Shown: piece after piece, positions 24,532 to 33,159 of the stretch
Layout: every line of letters begins with the position of its first letter
Numbering within the stretch: the first letter of the stretch is position 1
NCBI RefSeq assembly: GCF_017948595.1
Contig: NZ_JAGFBV010000001.1
Span: 186,001-250,000 of the forward strand
Length of the DNA stretch: 64,000 bases
Origin: Flavobacterium geliluteum
GTDB taxonomy: Bacteria > Bacteroidota > Bacteroidia > Flavobacteriales > Flavobacteriaceae
Direction: 5' to 3'
Program-made: the position numbers and the translations under genes
The notes under the pieces: generated by a model
What the model was told of the DNA's origin: nothing
Database searches by the model: none
What the model saw: the letters and a program-made list of their open reading frames with translations, nothing else

Positions 24532-26406
24532 TTAATGAAGATGATCTTCTTCGATTTCAAATTCTGCATCTTTTTCCCAGATTTCCATTTCGCAAGGTTT
24601 GCAGTTGAATTTTAATTTGTATTCTAATTCGCCTTGTTTCAGTACTAACGGTTCTTTTACTTTGACACCAACTATGTCTTTTTGGTGTATAGGGCATTTT
24701 TTTAATTCGTATTTAATGCAATATTTCGTTGTCATTACACGCGATTTTCCCGGATCCCATTGCAGTTCAAAAGCTTTTTCGATTTCGGTTACACCGTGAC
24801 GCTCATAGAATTTACGTGCCGTTTTGTTGGAAACGTTGTACATAAAATCTAATTTGGTTTCTGGGTAAGGATGCGATGTTTTGACCAATTGGTGTTCTTC
24901 GCGTTTGTAGTTGGCTAAACGAATTTGGGTCAGTTGATCGTAAACTGTTCTTCTCATTTCGTTGATTTTTGAAATAGGAAGGAACCAGTTTTGAGAAAAC
25001 ATCACATTGATTTCATCTGCAGTATAAGGCGTAAAACCTGTTTTTGCCAATTGTATTTTGATGTTTTCTTCGATTGATTCGCCGGTTTTAGTTTGTTCTT
25101 TTGAATGTTCTAAAGTCACGATGCTTACATTTCCGTCTTCATCGGTTGCAGTAAGTTCGAAGCCAGTTTCGTTTTCGGTTAGCACTAAAGTTGTGCTAAT
25201 TTTTCGAACTGCACTGTCTTCTCTTTCTACAATTTTGATGAAAGCAGCGTCATTATTTCGGTAAATAAAAGTTCCAGGTTTTATTTCTTTTAAAACGTTT
25301 GGATATATTTTACCGTTTTCGGCTTTGTTGACGTAAATTCCGTCTGCTTCATTATTTTCATTGATAAAACAAAGTCCGTCACCGTTGTTTAATAACTCGC
25401 CGTTTTCTATTTCGTAAGCATTTCCGGTAGTTTGGATTAATTTTCCAATATATTGGCCTTTTGATTTTGGGCTTTCCCAAGAGCCGATAGAGTTGTGCCT
25501 ATCGTTTACAAAATAATCGGTGTAACCACGATTAAAAGTTCTGTTTAAAGAAGAATCGAAGGTAAAAGTACATTTTCCAGAAGAAGCTTTTGTGTATTTT
25601 TCGCTTCCTTCTCCTTCTAGAAAGCTATCTAATTTTTGACGCAGATACGAGACATTATTTTTTACGTACACTATATCTTTTAGTCGGCCTTCAATTTTAA
25701 AAGAGCAAATTCCGGCTTCGATTAGATTCGGAATTTGGTCTGAAATATCTAAATCTTTTATAGAAAGTAAGTGACTGTTTTTGATTAATGTTTCTCCGTT
25801 TCCGTCGATTAAGTTGTAAGGTAAACGGCAGTTTTGAGCACAAGAACCGCGATTGGCGCTGCGTTCTCCGTTGGCAACACTCATGTAGCAATTTCCGCTA
25901 AAGGAAACACATAAAGCACCTGTTACAAAAAATTCTAGTTCAACATCTGCGTGATCGCTTATTTGTTTTATTTGGTGTAAGTTGAGTTCGCGGGCCAAAA
26001 CCACACGTTTGATTCCGGCATCTTTCAGGAATTTAATTTTGTCGGCATCACGATTGTTGGCCTGGGTACTGGCATGAAGTACGATAGGAGGCAAGTCCAT
26101 TTCCATGATTGCCATGTCCTGAATAATCAAGGCATCTACGCCAATATCATACAACTGATAAATCATTTGGCGACAGGTTTCGAGTTCGTTGTCGTACAAA
26201 ATCGTATTCATTACCACAAAAACCTGAGCATTAAATAAGTGTGCATATTGTACCAAAGAGGCAATATCTTCGATAGAATTGGTGGCATTAGACCGTGCGC
26301 CAAACTGCGGAGCGCCAATATAGAGTGCATCTGCACCACTATTTATGGCAGCCATTCCCTGAATCAAATCTTTAGCTGGAGCTAATATCTCAATTTTCTT
26401 CTTCAT
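24532..26406 (-). CDS. Peptidase U32 family protein (RlhA/TrhP-like)
   Basis: The start is set at 26406 (MKKKIEILAPAKDLIQG), which begins exactly at the family domain; the upstream ATG at 26451 adds an unconserved basic tail. The length is then 624 residues. Motifs include the family's GALCVSFSGNCYMS and GSCAQNCRLPY. The conserved cysteines bind an Fe-S cluster in the related E. coli hydroxylation enzymes (RlhA for 23S rRNA, TrhP for tRNA). Despite the name, the likely job is prephenate-dependent RNA hydroxylation. A C-terminal DUF3656-like region carries further Cys (CIKYELKKCPIH). Confidence 0.9.
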   Translation of the reverse strand: MKKKIEILAPAKDLIQGMAAINSGADALYIGAPQFGARSNATNSIEDIASLVQYAHLFNAQVFVVMNTILYDNELETCRQMIYQLYDIGVDALIIQDMAIMEMDLPPIVLHASTQANNRDADKIKFLKDAGIKRVVLARELNLHQIKQISDHADVELEFFVTGALCVSFSGNCYMSVANGERSANRGSCAQNCRLPYNLIDGNGETLIKNSHLLSIKDLDISDQIPNLIEAGICSFKIEGRLKDIVYVKNNVSYLRQKLDSFLEGEGSEKYTKASSGKCTFTFDSSLNRTFNRGYTDYFVNDRHNSIGSWESPKSKGQYIGKLIQTTGNAYEIENGELLNNGDGLCFINENNEADGIYVNKAENGKIYPNVLKEIKPGTFIYRNNDAAFIKIVEREDSAVRKISTTLVLTENETGFELTATDEDGNVSIVTLEHSKEQTKTGESIEENIKIQLAKTGFTPYTADEINVMFSQNWFLPISKINEMRRTVYDQLTQIRLANYKREEHQLVKTSHPYPETKLDFMYNVSNKTARKFYERHGVTEIEKAFELQWDPGKSRVMTTKYCIKYELKKCPIHQKDIVGVKVKEPLVLKQGELEYKLKFNCKPCEMEIWEKDAEFEIEEDHLH

Positions 26407-26538
26407 TTTTAAAACTTTAGCTTTTCGCGAATGCACGAAAAAAGTGTGCAAAGTTCTTATAATTTATTTGAGTTTGCTAATGCTGAAGTGACTTTTTTTG
26501 AAATAGTTTTATAAATAGAAGCACAACATAGAAGTACA

Positions 26539-26802
26539 TTATTTATCGTCTCTATCCAGATGTTCTTTTTGTTCTAATTCTTTTTTTCTTGGCGATTTTT
26601 CTTCATAACCTAAATTGGTATTGCCTTCAGTCAAAGGATCAATTTTTCCTTTATCCAGATCCTCGATCAAATCGGTTGTAATAGGGAATTCTTTTTTATC
26701 AGCAGTTGTTGAAGTGTCTTTTTGTGTCGCATTGTCATTGTCGCCCAAACGTTCTTTCTGACTTTTTTCGTCATTGTTTGTGGTGCTGTATTTTTTATCC
26801 AT
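26539..26802 (-). CDS. Hydrophilic hypothetical protein
   Basis: An 87-residue, very polar protein rich in Lys, Asp, Glu, Thr and Asn (MDKKYSTTNNDEKSQKERLGD). It has no signal peptide, membrane segment or cysteine and is probably disordered. I do not recognise a family. It sits upstream of the U32 gene and downstream of a DUF2383-like stress gene, so a stress-associated role is possible but unsupported. Confidence 0.55.
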   Translation of the reverse strand: MDKKYSTTNNDEKSQKERLGDNDNATQKDTSTTADKKEFPITTDLIEDLDKGKIDPLTEGNTNLGYEEKSPRKKELEQKEHLDRDDK

Positions 26803-26858
26803 GATTTTTTATTTTTGTGAATTGTGTTTCTATCATTGAAAATAAGTGGTAAGCCAAA

Positions 26859-26900
26859 AAAAACTACTTGATATCCATTTGTTTATCAAGTAGTTTTTTA
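26859..26900 (-). terminator. Terminator of the DUF2383 gene
   Basis: The 15-bp stem AAAAACTACTTGATA / TATCAAGTAGTTTTT is followed by a T-run on the minus strand. Confidence 0.88.
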
Positions 26901-26918
26901 CCGTTTCAGAAAACTGAT

Positions 26919-27380
26919 TTAGGATAGCAATTTTTTTGCTTTAATTTTGATCAAAGTATTTTGAATGCTGTTTAATTGTTTTGAAACAATTGCAATTTGC
27001 CCAGCCGGAAGATTTTTTTCTTCTAAAACCATTTTGTATTTTTCGATAGCTGCTTCTTCGCCTGTAATACAAGCATTGATAATGGCCTCGGTGTCACCAC
27101 TTGTAAAAGAAGATTTGATATCGATCCAGGCACGGTGTAGAGCTCCTAGTGGTCCGCCACCTGCAGCGTCTGTTGATTTTCCTAATTTATTAATTTCATC
27201 TTGCAATTCTACAATAAAAAGTGCGCGCTCACGAGCATACTCTAAAAAGTCGGTTTTTATAGCTGGGCTACTTACTTGTTCGGCAGCATTTGTATAACCT
27301 AATTTTCCATCTTCCAGTATTGCAATTAATCCGTTTAATGTGCTTACTGTTTCTTTTGTGGTTTCCTCTGTATGTATCAT
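26919..27380 (-). CDS. PA2169/DUF2383-like four-helix-bundle protein
   Basis: A 153-residue all-helical protein. It has TLNGLIAILEDGKLGYTNAAE near the start, FLEYARERALFIVELQDEI, and ITGEEAAIEKYKMVLEE towards the end, the ferritin-like pattern of the DUF2383/PA2169 family. The diiron ligands cannot be confirmed by eye. Members are often stress-induced. It appears monocistronic. Confidence 0.85.
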   Translation of the reverse strand: MIHTEETTKETVSTLNGLIAILEDGKLGYTNAAEQVSSPAIKTDFLEYARERALFIVELQDEINKLGKSTDAAGGGPLGALHRAWIDIKSSFTSGDTEAIINACITGEEAAIEKYKMVLEEKNLPAGQIAIVSKQLNSIQNTLIKIKAKKLLS

Positions 27381-27534
27381 AATACTAATTTTAAATTAAT
27401 GTTGTTACAAAGATGAGATTTTATGGAGGCTGGTTTATTATAGAATTACAATGTTGATTTATAAGATTATAGAATGGAAATTTTGAAACTCAATATTTCT
27501 TTTTGAGCGATATATGTCTTATAAGTTGGTTCGG

Positions 27535-27615
27535 GTTAGGGATGGGAGCGGTATCCTTTTTCTGGCTTTTTAGCTAGGAAAAGATATAGCGGACAGCCCG
27601 GCCGGAGGCAACCCC
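27535..27615 (+). repeat. Dispersed hairpin element, copy C
   Basis: GGGATGGGAGCGGTATCC is followed by a 12-bp stem (CTTTTTCTGGCT with AGCTAGGAAAAG, two G-T pairs), then GATATAGCGGACAGCCCG. It has the same flanks as copies A, B and D but a different stem sequence. Confidence 0.7.
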
Positions 27616-27621
27616 ATAAAA

Positions 27622-27669
27622 AAACGGCTTAAAGTATAAAGTAATGAAACTCTATATCTTAAGCCGTTT
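27622..27669 (-). terminator. Terminator of the class I aminotransferase gene
   Basis: The 11-bp stem AAACGGCTTAA / TTAAGCCGTTT has a 26-base loop. On the minus strand, Ts follow. Confidence 0.7.
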
Positions 27670-27690
27670 GTAGAAAAGTTATGTAAGTTG

Positions 27691-28881
27691 TTATGCAACC
27701 AAAGCTTCTTTGATTCTGCGTAATGCTTCTTTTAAGATGTCGTTGCTTGTTGCGTAAGAGAAACGAATGCAATTTGGATTTCCGAAAGCGTCGCCTGTTA
27801 CAGTTGCAACGTTGGCTTCTGCTAAAAGATACATTGATAAATCGTTGGCATCTTTAATTTCGGTTCCTCTTAGTGTTTTTCCGAAGAAAGAAGAAACGTC
27901 TGGAAAAACGTAAAAAGCGCCTTCTGGAACGTTGATTTTTACACCAGGAATTTCTTTTAATAATCCCACGACTAAATCTCTACGGCTGTGAAACGCCTGA
28001 ACCATTTCGTTTAATACGCTTGGGTCTGCATCGACAGCAGTAATGGTAGCGCGTTGTGCGATAGAATTGGCTCCCGAGGTTACTTGTCCCTGAATTTTTG
28101 TACATGCTTTTGCAATAAATTCCGGAGCTCCAATGTAACCAATTCTCCATCCTGTCATGGCAAAAGCTTTTGCTACACCGTTTACAGTAATGGTTTTTTC
28201 CAGCATTCCCGGGATAGAACCGATGCTGCAGAAAGTTCCTGAGAAATTGATGTGTTCGTAGATTTCGTCGGCAACTACATATATGTTTGGGTATTTTTCT
28301 AAAACTTTTGCAAGTGCAGTAAGCTCTTCTCTGCTGTAAACAGACCCAGAAGGGTTGCAAGGAGAGCTAAACCACATCATTTTGGTTTTTGGTGTAATGG
28401 CAGCTTCTAGTTGTTCTGGTGTAATTTTGAAATCTGTTTCTACAGACGTTGGAACTTCTACAGGAATTCCTCCAGAAAGTTTTACAATTTCGAAATAAGA
28501 AACCCAGTATGGTGCTGGCAAAATAACTTCGTCGCCATCGTTTAGCATTACTTGCGCAATGTTGTATAACGATTGTTTTGCTCCTGTAGAAACTACGATT
28601 TGGGTTGGTTTGTATTCTAATCCGTTGTCTCTTTTAAATTTTCTACAGATAGCTTCTTTTAGGTCCTGATATCCATCAACTGGAGAATAAGTACTGTAGT
28701 TTTCGTCAATAGCTTTTTTTGCAGCTTCTTTTATAAAATCAGGCGTATTAAAGTCGGGCTCGCCTAAACTTAAGCTGATAATATCTTTTCCTTGTGCTTT
28801 TAATTCGCGCGCTAAAGCAGCCATTGCTAATGTTTGTGAAGTCGCTAAGTTGTTAATTCTGTCCGAAAGAATGTGATTCAT
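27691..28881 (-). CDS. Aspartate/aromatic-type aminotransferase, class I
   Basis: A 396-residue fold-type I PLP aminotransferase. It has LGEPDFNTPDFI at the N-terminus, the NPSGSVYS segment that binds cofactor, VADEIYEHINF, and the Schiff-base Lys in GVAKAFAMTGWRIGY. The C-terminal Arg in NCIRFSYA binds the substrate carboxylate. It is closest to subgroup Ib aspartate aminotransferases (AspC-like), and prephenate activity is possible. It is a single gene. Confidence 0.92.
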   Translation of the reverse strand: MNHILSDRINNLATSQTLAMAALARELKAQGKDIISLSLGEPDFNTPDFIKEAAKKAIDENYSTYSPVDGYQDLKEAICRKFKRDNGLEYKPTQIVVSTGAKQSLYNIAQVMLNDGDEVILPAPYWVSYFEIVKLSGGIPVEVPTSVETDFKITPEQLEAAITPKTKMMWFSSPCNPSGSVYSREELTALAKVLEKYPNIYVVADEIYEHINFSGTFCSIGSIPGMLEKTITVNGVAKAFAMTGWRIGYIGAPEFIAKACTKIQGQVTSGANSIAQRATITAVDADPSVLNEMVQAFHSRRDLVVGLLKEIPGVKINVPEGAFYVFPDVSSFFGKTLRGTEIKDANDLSMYLLAEANVATVTGDAFGNPNCIRFSYATSNDILKEALRRIKEALVA

Positions 28882-28916
28882 TTTGTAGTTAATTGCGGTT
28901 TAATATTGTGTTGAAT

Positions 28917-28954
28917 GTATTGTAGCAAAGCATGATTATACATTGCTACAATAC
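28917..28954. other. Long hairpin between desaturase and aminotransferase genes
   Basis: The perfect 12-bp arms GTATTGTAGCAA and TTGCTACAATAC are 14 bases apart. With no clean T-run on either strand, it may be a weak terminator for the desaturase or a regulatory inverted repeat. Confidence 0.55.
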
Positions 28955-28973
28955 ACTATTTTGTAATGATAAA

Positions 28974-30068
28974 TTACGCTAGTTCAGGTTTCATTCCAAG
29001 ATCTTTCAAATGCTTGTAATGTGCTACAATTGCGCTTCTCATGGTCTTGAACTCATAATAAGGCAAGTTGCATTCTTGTGCCGTTTCTTTTACAATTTCT
29101 GCAATTTTCCCGTAGTGAACATGACTAATATTTGGAAAAATATGATGCTCAATTTGATGATTTAATCCACCAGTAAACCAGTTTACAATTTTGTTTTTTG
29201 GTGCAAAATTAGCTGTCGTGTACAATTGGTGAATGGCCCAGGTGTTTTCGATTTCTCCATTTTCGTTCGGAACCGGATTAGAGGTTTCCTCCACAACGTG
29301 TGCCAATTGAAAAACAATACTTAAAATTAGTCCGGCTGTGTAATGCATTACAAAAAATCCGATTACAACTTTCCACCAAGACACTCCTAAAGCCATTGGC
29401 AATACCATCCAGATTACTGCGTAGATAATCTTGGTGATCACCAAAACTGTCCATAATTTGGCAGGACTTTGTGGCGTTCCGTATGATAATTTTCTTTTTA
29501 AATAATTTTTCATTTGTTTAAAATCGGTAGTCAAAGACCAGTTAAAAGTCAATAATCCGTATAAAAAGAAAGAATAATAATGTTGAAATTTATGAAAACG
29601 ATGCCATTCGGCATTTTGTGTAAAACGAATGATTCTTCCTGCGTCCAAGTCTTCATCATGACCGTGTATGTTGGTGTAGGTGTGATGCAGAACATTATGT
29701 TGTACTTGCCAGTTGTGTACATTACCGGCCAAAATATAGATGCTTCCTCCCATGATTTTGTTAATCCATGATTTAGAAGAATAAGAGCCGTGATTACCGT
29801 CATGCATTACGTTCATGCCTATTCCTGCCATTCCAATTCCCATTAAAATATTCAATAATAGTTGGCCCCAAAAAGGCATATCAAGTGTAAGGATTAAAAA
29901 ATAAGGTGTTAAGAAAATAGCAAACAAAATCACTGCTTTAAGGTGAAGTTTCCAGTTTCCGGTTTTCTGGATGTTATTTTCCTTAAAGTAATTGTTTACT
30001 CGAGAGTTAAGTGTTCTGAAAAACTTCAGATTGTCTTGCTTTGCAAATGTTGGTGCCGTATTATTCAT
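28974..30068 (-). CDS. Acyl-lipid/acyl-CoA fatty acid desaturase
   Basis: A 364-residue integral-membrane diiron desaturase. The three histidine boxes are visible: H89DGNH (with HGSYS), HNVLHHTYTN, and NHQIEHHIFP near the C-terminus. The latter two are the HxxHH and QxxHH classes of front-end or delta-6-like desaturases. Membrane segments lie at about 45-62, 66-86 and 205-255. Without a cytochrome b5 domain, electrons must come from a separate donor. It probably adjusts membrane fluidity in the cold. Regiospecificity is not deducible. Confidence 0.92.
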   Translation of the reverse strand: MNNTAPTFAKQDNLKFFRTLNSRVNNYFKENNIQKTGNWKLHLKAVILFAIFLTPYFLILTLDMPFWGQLLLNILMGIGMAGIGMNVMHDGNHGSYSSKSWINKIMGGSIYILAGNVHNWQVQHNVLHHTYTNIHGHDEDLDAGRIIRFTQNAEWHRFHKFQHYYSFFLYGLLTFNWSLTTDFKQMKNYLKRKLSYGTPQSPAKLWTVLVITKIIYAVIWMVLPMALGVSWWKVVIGFFVMHYTAGLILSIVFQLAHVVEETSNPVPNENGEIENTWAIHQLYTTANFAPKNKIVNWFTGGLNHQIEHHIFPNISHVHYGKIAEIVKETAQECNLPYYEFKTMRSAIVAHYKHLKDLGMKPELA

Positions 30069-30088
30069 AAAAAAATTAAATAGTTTTC

Positions 30089-30096
30089 AAAGGTAA
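30089..30096 (-). promoter_or_regulatory. -7 promoter box of the desaturase gene
   Basis: The minus strand reads TACCTTTG, 20 bases before the ATG. Confidence 0.5.
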
Positions 30097-30151
30097 TTAT
30101 TATAAATTTTCAATTTACAAAATTGAGTTAAATATTTTAATAGTAAAGTAG

Positions 30152-30159
30152 TACTTTTG
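30152..30159 (+). promoter_or_regulatory. -7 promoter box of rsmG
   Basis: TACTTTTG, 16 bases before the ATG at 30176. Confidence 0.5.
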
Positions 30160-30175
30160 TTAAAAAAATAGAGCA

Positions 30176-30805
30176 ATGGACGAGATTCTGAAATATTTTC
30201 CTGATTTGACCGACATTCAAATCGAACAATTTCAAAAATTAGATTTTTTATACCATGATTGGAATGAAAAGATAAATGTTATTTCACGTAAAGATATTGA
30301 TGCCTTATATACCAAACACATTTTGCATTCACTTGGAATTGCAAAAATAATGAAGTTTGAGCCCGGAGCTACTGTTCTTGACGTAGGAACTGGCGGTGGT
30401 TTTCCGGGAATTCCGCTGGCGATTTTGTTTCCCGAAACGCGTTTTTACTTAATTGATGTAATTGCAAAAAAAATAAAAGTGGTTCAGGGCGTAGTAGATG
30501 CCTTAGAATTGAAAAACGTAAAAGCAGAACAAAAACGTGCCGAATTGGTAAAAGGAGATTTTGATTTTATCGTTAGTCGGGCTGTGACCAATATGCCTGA
30601 TTTTGTTTCTTGGATTCATGATAAAATCAAAAAGCAACACAAGCATACCCTAAAAAACGGAATTTTATACCTAAAAGGAGGAGATTTAACCGAAGAGTTG
30701 GCCTCTTTTCCTAAAGCTACTTTATATGATTTGTCAACAATTTTTGAAGATGAATTTTTTGAAACTAAAAAAGTAGTGCATTTGCCATTGAAGTTTCAGG
30801 CTTAG
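30176..30805 (+). CDS. rsmG: 16S rRNA (guanine527-N7)-methyltransferase
   Basis: A 209-residue RsmG (GidB). It has VISRKDIDALYTKHILHSL followed by the SAM motif VLDVGTGGGFPGIPLAI and the ISRAVTNMPDF-like segment FIVSRAVTNMPDF. It methylates G527 in the 530 loop of 16S rRNA. Length is standard. It is a monocistronic gene with its own promoter and terminator. Confidence 0.95.
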   Translation: MDEILKYFPDLTDIQIEQFQKLDFLYHDWNEKINVISRKDIDALYTKHILHSLGIAKIMKFEPGATVLDVGTGGGFPGIPLAILFPETRFYLIDVIAKKIKVVQGVVDALELKNVKAEQKRAELVKGDFDFIVSRAVTNMPDFVSWIHDKIKKQHKHTLKNGILYLKGGDLTEELASFPKATLYDLSTIFEDEFFETKKVVHLPLKFQA

Positions 30806-30839
30806 AAAAGATAGTCTTAAGGTCGAATGTCATAAAGTA

Positions 30840-30874
30840 AAAAGCCGAATCTTTAATTAAGATTCGGCTTTTGT
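30840..30874. terminator. Bidirectional terminator between rsmG and pruA
   Basis: A 14-bp perfect stem (AAAAGCCGAATCTT with AAGATTCGGCTTTT) and a 5-base loop lie between convergent genes. Confidence 0.88.
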
Positions 30875-30911
30875 ACATTGACAAAGTCATTTAAGACTTT
30901 TGACATTAAGA

Positions 30912-32537
30912 CTAACCTAAAAACGGATATCTGTAATCTTCTGGAGTTACAAAAGTTTCTTTTATTGTTCTAGGCGAAGCCCAACGTAATAAGTTTAATG
31001 CCGACCCAGCTTTATCATTAGTTCCTGAAGCTCTTGCACCACCAAAAGGCTGCATTCCCACAACAGCTCCCGTTGGTTTATCATTGATGTAGAAGTTACC
31101 TGCAGCATTTTGCAATTTTGTTGTAGCTACCTCAATTGCATAGCGATCCTGACTGAAAACAGCTCCCGTTAAAGCATACTCAGAAGTAGTATCTACCAAT
31201 TCTAAAGTCTCTTCCCATTTGGCATCTTCGTAAACATAAATAGTAATTACGGGTCCGAATAATTCGGTTTCCATTGTCGCGTATTTTGGGTTTGTCGTTA
31301 CAATAACGGTTGGCTCAATAAAGTATCCAACAGATTTATCATAATTCCCTCCGATGATGATTTCGGCATCAGCATCTTTTTTAGCCTGATCAATAAAACC
31401 GGCCAATTTATCAAAAGAACCTTCGTGAATAACCGCTGTAATGAAGTTTCCGAAATCTTCCGGAGAGCCCATTTTCATTGATTTTACATCTGTAATCAAT
31501 TGTTCTTTTACAGCTGGCCATAAACTTTGCGGAATGTAAGCTCTTGAGGCTGCAGAACATTTTTGACCTTGAAACTCAAATGCACCACGAGTAATTCCTG
31601 TTGTCACTTGTTTTACATTTGCGCTTGGATGTGCAATGATAAAATCTTTACCACCAGTCTCACCAACGATTCTTGGATATGTTTTATAATGATGAATATT
31701 GGCTCCAATTTTTGCCCAAATGTCTTTGAATACGTGAGTTGATCCTGTAAAGTGAACTCCCGCAAAATCGCGACTTGCCAAAACAGTATCTGTAATCATT
31801 AGAGCGTCTCCAAAAACAACGTTAATAACGCCATCAGGAACACCTGCTTCTTTAAAAACTTCAATAATAATTTTTGCAGAAAAAACTTGACTGTCACTTG
31901 GCTTCCAAACGACCACGTTCCCCATCATTGCTGCGCTTGCTGGAAGATTTGCTGCAATAGCGGTAAAGTTGAAAGGCGTAATAGCGTAAACAAAACCTTC
32001 CAGAGGTCTGTATTCTAGGCGATTCCAAGTTGTAGAGTCAGATTTCGGCTGGTCTCCGTAAATTTGAGTCATAAATTCTACGTTATAACGTAAAAAGTCG
32101 ATCAATTCGCAAGAAGCATCAATTTCTGCCTGATGAATATTTTTAGACTGACCAATCATAGTCGCTGCATTAATGCGGGCTCTGTAAGGGCCAGCAATAA
32201 GTTCGGCCGCTTTTAAGAAAATAGCAGCACGTTGTTCCCATGCCATATTTGCCCATGCTTTTCTTGACTCAAGTGCGTTTGCAATTGCTTTTTCAATATG
32301 TTGTTTTTCAGCTAAGTGGTAGGTTCCCACAATGTGTTTGTGATCGTGCGGAGCTGAAATTGTTTTAGTGTTTCCAGTTTTAATTTCTTCACTACCAATG
32401 TACAAAGGAACATCTATTGTAGAGTTCCACATGGAAGTATAGGCTGCCTGAACAGCGGCTTTTTCTGGTGAATTCGGTGCGTAACTTTTTACAGGCTCGT
32501 TTACCGCTTTTGGTACATGAAAGAATCCTTTTAGCAT
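30912..32537 (-). CDS. pruA: L-glutamate gamma-semialdehyde (P5C) dehydrogenase
   Basis: A 541-residue aldehyde dehydrogenase of the PruA/RocA group. It converts glutamate semialdehyde from proline breakdown to glutamate with NAD. Visible are the NAD-binding WNRLEYRPLEGFVYAITPFNF, GETGGKDFIIAHPSA with the general-base Glu, and the nucleophile Cys in FEFQGQKCSAASRAY. The C-terminus GGARASGTNDKAGS is typical. The paired proline dehydrogenase (putA) is not adjacent. Confidence 0.94.
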   Translation of the reverse strand: MLKGFFHVPKAVNEPVKSYAPNSPEKAAVQAAYTSMWNSTIDVPLYIGSEEIKTGNTKTISAPHDHKHIVGTYHLAEKQHIEKAIANALESRKAWANMAWEQRAAIFLKAAELIAGPYRARINAATMIGQSKNIHQAEIDASCELIDFLRYNVEFMTQIYGDQPKSDSTTWNRLEYRPLEGFVYAITPFNFTAIAANLPASAAMMGNVVVWKPSDSQVFSAKIIIEVFKEAGVPDGVINVVFGDALMITDTVLASRDFAGVHFTGSTHVFKDIWAKIGANIHHYKTYPRIVGETGGKDFIIAHPSANVKQVTTGITRGAFEFQGQKCSAASRAYIPQSLWPAVKEQLITDVKSMKMGSPEDFGNFITAVIHEGSFDKLAGFIDQAKKDADAEIIIGGNYDKSVGYFIEPTVIVTTNPKYATMETELFGPVITIYVYEDAKWEETLELVDTTSEYALTGAVFSQDRYAIEVATTKLQNAAGNFYINDKPTGAVVGMQPFGGARASGTNDKAGSALNLLRWASPRTIKETFVTPEDYRYPFLG

Positions 32538-32610
32538 GTTATTAAAATTAGATAATTAGACAATTTATGAGCAAGAGGATTCGTTTTGTTACGAAAAATC
32601 TAATGCAGCA

Positions 32611-32618
32611 CAAAAGTA
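32611..32618 (-). promoter_or_regulatory. -7 promoter box of pruA
   Basis: The minus strand reads TACTTTTG, 73 bases before the ATG. Confidence 0.45.
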
Positions 32619-32691
32619 CAAAGTACAAATTAATAATTTGACAATTTTATGATTAAGATAACGATAAAAAAGATAGTTTTTGAATAAAGCC

Positions 32692-33078
32692 TTAGTTTAT
32701 GGCAAAAGGAGCACACATTCTAAAGGTAGGAACAATTACCTTAAAGATTTTGGTGGTCGTAAAATTAATCATATTAAAATGACCTTTCATTGCGCCATAA
32801 GGAGACGATAAGAGGCAACCTGAACTATAAGTATGATTTTCTCCGGGTTTAAGAACGGGTTTTTTGCCGATAACGCCTTCTCCATCAACGACTTCTAGGT
32901 CGTTTAAGGAATCGAAAATTTCCCAGTGGCGAGAAGTTAGTTGTACCGAATCTTTGCTGTGGTTTTCTATGGTAACCACATAACTAAAGGCAAAATGAAT
33001 CTTATAGTTCTTGAAGTAAGTACCTTCAAAACTAGTTAGAACCGATATCTTTATGCCTCTTGTAATTTGAGAAACCAT
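32692..33078 (-). CDS. apaG: ApaG domain protein
   Basis: A 128-residue single-domain ApaG with a fibronectin-III-like fold. The TRGIKISVLTSFEGTY start, FSYVVTIENHS, LTSRHWEIFD and VLKPGENHTYSSGCLLSSPYGAMKGHF cover the whole family pattern. ApaG has been linked to Mg/Co resistance and diadenosine tetraphosphate levels, but its biochemical role is unsettled. It shares a direction with the upstream plug-like gene but has its own -7 box in the gap. Confidence 0.93.
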   Translation of the reverse strand: MVSQITRGIKISVLTSFEGTYFKNYKIHFAFSYVVTIENHSKDSVQLTSRHWEIFDSLNDLEVVDGEGVIGKKPVLKPGENHTYSSGCLLSSPYGAMKGHFNMINFTTTKIFKVIVPTFRMCAPFAIN

Positions 33079-33111
33079 ACTAATGTAGTATATATGTGTG
33101 CGTTATAACTG

Positions 33112-33119
33112 CAAATTTA
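33112..33119 (-). promoter_or_regulatory. -7 promoter box of apaG
   Basis: The minus strand reads TAAATTTG, 33 bases before the ATG. Confidence 0.45.
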
Positions 33120-33159
33120 CAAAAAAAAATGATTCGATCGAAATCCTTTTAACAATGTT

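Larger units (their letters stand above)
27381..27690. other. Intergenic space with hairpin element copy C
   Basis: There is no gene. It contains the dispersed hairpin (27535-27615) and the aminotransferase terminator (27622-27669). Confidence 0.6.
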